DNA of 64,000 nt, taken from Bugula neritina. Lineage: Eukaryota > Bryozoa > Gymnolaemata > Cheilostomatida > Bugulidae. Under the pieces are notes generated by a model. The model worked only from the letters and a program-made list of their open reading frames with translations. It did not search any database and was not told the origin of the DNA. The position numbers were made by a program, and so were the translations under genes. This document shows positions 59,925 through 64,000 of the stretch, in pieces (within the stretch, counting starts at the first letter, position 1; each line of letters begins with the position of its first letter). The stretch lies in the NCBI GenBank assembly GCA_964035545.1, contig OZ037765.1, positions 33,169,004-33,233,003 of the forward strand, given 5' to 3'.

Positions 59925-62011
59925 ATGACTTGGAGAATAGCAAGAAACAGAAACTCTGTGGTTCTGATACTCATAGCCTTCGTCATCTTCATGATATATT
60001 TGATGCCAGCCAGCAACCAGTTGTCAGTGAGTCCAGTAGAAACACATTTCACACTTTCCTCTAAGTATGAGTCAGTCAGCAACAGTGACCAACATATTCA
60101 TGCTGCTGATATGTTTCAACACAAGTTTAAAGTTGAGGGTCACAGGTTTGGAGAACAGGGAACAGTGCAGTATTACCAACACTCTCTAGAATCTTCTGTC
60201 ATTCACTCCTTCTCACCATACACAGAGGACAGAGTTAGGGAGATCATGTTGGAGCCCAGACATGAGCAGAGAATCTATGCTAACAGGTCTGTCTTCTCAT
60301 TGGCTCTTCTTATTGGCTGAGACTGACCGATTATCTTCCAATGCAATGTGCAAGATTCTGGTCAGATTTAAGCTAATCTGTGAATTTATGTTGGGCTTTC
60401 AATTTCTTTTTAGAAGTACTTTTTGCATTTGATAATAATCTTTATACATTAACCACTTATGGTAGGTATAAGTCTTGAAACTGGTAAAGCATACTATCAA
60501 GTTTTAACATTAATTGAGAGTAGAAAAAATGAAGCTATTCTTTTACAAAAACATCTGTTCAATTTCACACTTTTTTTACTTGCTTGTGTTACTAAAGCTG
60601 ATTATTATTCAAGAGGCATGCATGGGTGTATTTTAGCCTGTGATTCCTGACAAAAGGTGGCCCTACCTTGATTGGTGTAAACTAATGTAATGACAAGGGA
60701 GAACAATTGAAACTATTCCAACTAGATGTCTGTTTGTCATGTATGCTAATTTATCAGGCAGCTTTCGTAGCTTGTACTTTATTTTCCACCTAGTGAAAAT
60801 TTGAATTTAAAATGAGTTTAGGGCCTGCTGCACGCATATTGAAGCATTAACTGACTGAGACATTTGGTTTAGAATATTTTAGCCCGCAATTTATAGACGG
60901 TTACTACTATACCATAATGAACATTGTGCTAGAATAATCTGTAGACACTAGACAGTTACCAATATATCACAACATATGTTTCAGCCCAGCCATACTGTGG
61001 CACAAAGGAGAGATCATATGTGTGATGAGGATATGGCTGGAGAAAGAGAAGTACATGGAGGAAGGAGCTCACAAACCACCAAATGACTTCAACGACAACT
61101 TTCTCTATACCCAAAAGTTCAACAGGCAAATGAAGCCAAAGACACCCGGCAGTATATTAGGCATACCTACACCTCGCCAGTGGTTAATAGGTGATGGCCC
61201 TATAGAGCCTAGACTATTCAAAACTGATGATGAGAATGTGTTTGTATCCTTCAACACTGGAGTTTACCTGCAGGATGGCAGAGCACTAGACGGTACGTTC
61301 ATCTGGGACTATCTACGACACAAAACATTGGTACCATCAATCAGAGGTGGTTCTCCAATTCAGAAAAATGTGGATCCCAACAAGATTCCACGAGACAAAC
61401 ACTGGACACCATACAACGACAACAACACATTGAAAATGGTGTATAACCTTGACCCTTTGAGGGTGCTCACGTGTGACCTTAACTTCTCGTGCCACTTTAA
61501 CCATTTTGAGGGACCCAAAAACTATAAATTCACTCAGTACCAAGACTCTCTTAGAGGTGGCACCCCTTGGGTCCTCTATAAGTATCCCTACTATTACTCT
61601 ATCAGTCACTCCACCCTCTTCAAAAACCCTTCCTCTGACAGAATCTACACAATAAACCTCATCGTGTACAGAGCTGCGCCTACACCCAGGGTTGTGTACC
61701 TCAGCGGACCCATACAAATTCATGAGAAGCCGATGAACGACGTACCAATAGTGAGATATAATTATATTAGGGACCCATTTTTCTTCCCCGTTAGTCTGGT
61801 TGAGGAAGATTCAAACTCTATTATTATTGGTGGACATATCAATGACTACAGCAGCGTTCTGCTGAGAGTGAAAGGTGTTCAGAAGCTACTTGAAGAAGTA
61901 GTAAATGACGATAGGAAAATGCCAGCACACACCACTGGCCCACCCCTAGGAACTTTACATAATAGCACAAAAAAATTCGCGTCCAAACAGACTAATAGCA
62001 CATTCTTTTGA
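59925..62011 (+). CDS. Type II membrane protein with GH130-like five-bladed propeller motifs, copy B
   Basis: Coding exons 59925-60286 and 60985-62011 (AACAG|GTCTGT ... TTTCAG|C) give 462 residues. A basic start (MTWRIARNRN) is followed by one membrane anchor (SVVLILIAFVIFMIYLM). Luminal motifs match copy A in order: YANSPAILW, VMRIWL, GDGPIEPRLF, PRDKHWTPY, YNLDPLRVL, LRGGTPWV, HSTLF, FFFPVSLVEED, IGGHINDYSSVLLRVKG. The tail is Lys/Ser/Thr-rich and ends NSTFF. An ATTAAA at 62055-62060 and an AATAAA at 62447-62452 are candidate polyadenylation signals. Likely Golgi-located carbohydrate-active enzyme; substrate unknown. Confidence 0.85.
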
Positions 62012-62269
62012 ATTGTTTTATATTTAAACTAATTTATTAGAAATTGGTATAAAAATTAAAATTATATAACTGTGAAGGGGCTATCAGAAGAATTCAATAC
62101 ATTTATGATATTATGATATTCAGTCTACCTGTTTTAGCATATTTACCATAAAGATACTCAAGTTATTGCACTTGTCATCACTCAATACTGAGCATTGTAT
62201 TAAATATGTACCCAACTTGACTGAGGTGTGCACTTTAGCTGAAGTATTTAACTTGACAGTGTATCAGAT

Positions 62270-62360
62270 GGACTGGTAGTTATAGAACTGGTAGTTATAG
62301 AACTGGTAGTTATAGAACTGGTAGTTATAGAACTGGTAGTCATAGAACTGGTAGTTATGG
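62270..62360. repeat. 15-bp minisatellite (TAGTTATAGAACTGG)
   Basis: Six copies downstream of copy B, between its two candidate polyadenylation signals. Confidence 0.9.
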
Positions 62361-62770
62361 CATTGTTGCTGGACGATGACCAAGAATCAGGTTTTTAAGC
62401 TAACTAATGTCAAGTAATTATCTAAAGAATGTGATAGAACGAAGGGAATAAAATGGACATGGAACGTTTCTTCTTACAATTCATATGCACCTCACCTACA
62501 AAACAGAAAGCAACATTCAGTTGGCTTACAAAGACAGGAAATAATTTCAAATAATCCTCTGCATTAGATAACTGCATGCATTAGATAAGAATCTGAGAGA
62601 TATTGATGAATAGAAACCCTCTCAACTCTCTTTAACAGCTCATGAATATGTCACGTGATATTAGACTGCGGGACTAAATAGCATGTCTTTATAGTATATA
62701 AACTCTTTTGAAGGAAAAAAATTGACAAATTTCAACATAAAACTGTTGCCAATGGAAAGCAATTTTACAA

Positions 62771-62776
62771 TTTATT
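62771..62776 (-). promoter_or_regulatory. Possible polyadenylation signal of the right-edge gene
   Basis: AATAAA on the minus strand about 315 bases after the proposed stop at 63088. Confidence 0.35.
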
Positions 62777-63087
62777 AACAATATTTTGGCAATACAAGTA
62801 TATACAGCACTTAAACCTTGAGAGTGTATTTAATTATATTACTTGGTAGAGAGAGCATGGGCGAGGGTTGAGGGAGAGAATGGTAGGGGTAGAAGAGGGG
62901 GGTAGGTAGGGAAAGGATAGATGGGGCAGAGGATGGAGTTGGTCATCTGGATGCAGTTGAAAATAAACAGAAGTCATAATAAAACAGGATGTACAAGTTT
63001 GCTTAACATAATATATGAAAATAAAAACTTTTAAAAGATACACAATTCCTGTTAGAATCAGTTACCTGTTGGCATCTCTGGTACATC

Positions 63088-63838
63088 TCACTCATTCTTC
63101 TTTGATGGCGAGGAACCTCCCTGTAAATTAAAGAAGGAATTTTTATAGGTCAGATTAGAGTGAGGCAAGGCAATTAGTATTAAGTATGTCAACTTAATGT
63201 ACTTATAAATAACATTTATATCTAAAAATATGGGGGGCTGAGTGAAAAACACAATGAATCAGAAAAACAAGTTGTGTCGCATGTAAAAAGCCAAGTTTAT
63301 CGAAGTTGTAGCCACGTATGTATATCCTAGTGAATACCTTAGCCATGACACATAAATGAAGATGGAAGTGGCCAAATTTTCACCCGAAGTAATAGTCACT
63401 TTATCTTTAAAATGTTAACCCCAAACTTGCCAACTCTTTTAAGCAGACTAAGAATGGACTTTGCCACACAGTGATTCCAAGAAACACGTTTATAAAGTTG
63501 ATGCATGCCTATATGTTCACTTAGGCAACAAACTTAAAATTTTTTTAGAAAACTGGAATATTTTCTGCATGTAGATAGTTGCTATGGCAACCATATAACA
63601 TATCAAACAGTTCCATACATCAAATGGAAGAATGATCAGTTAGTTAGCTTATAAAATAGCCAGTTTCTAAAACTTGCTAAAACTAATGAAAGGGGCACTC
63701 TACAGTGCCCCCTCTGTTGCTACTAACAAACCTGTATGGAGAGTAGTCTAGTCTTGAGCTGGTAGGCATCTCTAGCCATGGCAATCTGCACCCACTTAGG
63801 AGCGTTGGGAATCATGTATGACACTGACACTCTGATTA
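63088..63838 (-). CDS. Unidentified gene, last two exons (5' part outside window)
   Basis: Exon 63732-63838 (phase-1 acceptor TGATAG|TA, donor ATACAG|GTTTGT) encodes IRVSVSYMIPNAPKWVQIAM and ARDAYQLKTRLLSIQ. Last exon 63088-63120 (TTTACAG|GGAGG) adds GGSSPSKKNE and a TGA. I do not recognise the product. The codon usage and splice sites look genuine, but only 46 residues are visible, so the model is tentative. The stretch 63840-64000 shows nothing further. Confidence 0.45.
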
Positions 63839-64000
63839 CTATCAGCAGGTGCTACAAGTGGCAACAGGATAGCTATACATTACAGCATCTCAGTGGGATC
63901 CATATAACATATACTTCTTGCTACAAACTAACCGCTTCAGCTCATATTGTCTGCTCAATATATTCAACTTATACACAAAATTACCAACTTAAAGCTTGGA

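Overview
This is intron-rich, AT-rich animal (metazoan) nuclear DNA. Short exons are bounded by GT-AG splice sites. Extracellular adhesion modules (cadherin, discoidin/F5-8C, EGF, thrombospondin type 3 and C-terminal, LamG) occur together. A tRNA-derived SINE, a non-LTR retrotransposon tail and many minisatellites are also present. A marine invertebrate, possibly a non-bilaterian, fits best; the species cannot be fixed from the sequence alone.

Layout. (1) 353-11688, minus: six coding exons of a patatin-like phospholipase whose 3' end lies beyond the left edge. One intron holds a ~3.5 kb DNA transposon remnant with 875-bp, almost identical inverted arms; other introns are filled by minisatellites. 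(2) 11689-15260: AT-rich intergenic DNA. (3) 15658-52681, minus: one very large gene. I traced 48 coding exons; every junction keeps one reading frame and together they encode 2977 residues. Order: signal peptide, LRRNT-like cysteines, about 35 leucine-rich repeats, LRRCT, fibronectin III-like, fibro-slime, two cadherin-like repeats, discoidin (F5/8C), cysteine-rich and EGF-like modules, thrombospondin type 3 repeats, thrombospondin C-terminal domain, LamG-like lectin fold, and a basic tail with two furin-type sites. No transmembrane segment is seen, so it should be a secreted matrix or adhesion protein. (4) 54404-56261 and 59925-62011, plus: two tandem paralogues encoding type II membrane proteins with a luminal domain whose motifs recall GH130-type five-bladed propeller enzymes; their single coding introns lie at different positions. 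(5) 63088-64000, minus: the last two exons of an unidentified gene.

The most unusual pattern is at the boundaries of the large gene's introns. At many of its 5' splice sites the start of the intron, sometimes with the last bases of the exon, has been tandemly copied into a minisatellite, so each repeat unit carries a donor-like site. The extreme case is a 33-bp unit repeated about 109 times (29725-33339), which begins exactly at the donor of a cadherin exon and is interrupted by a retrotransposon fragment.

The exon models, phases and domain calls come from manual reading. No database search or transcript evidence was available.
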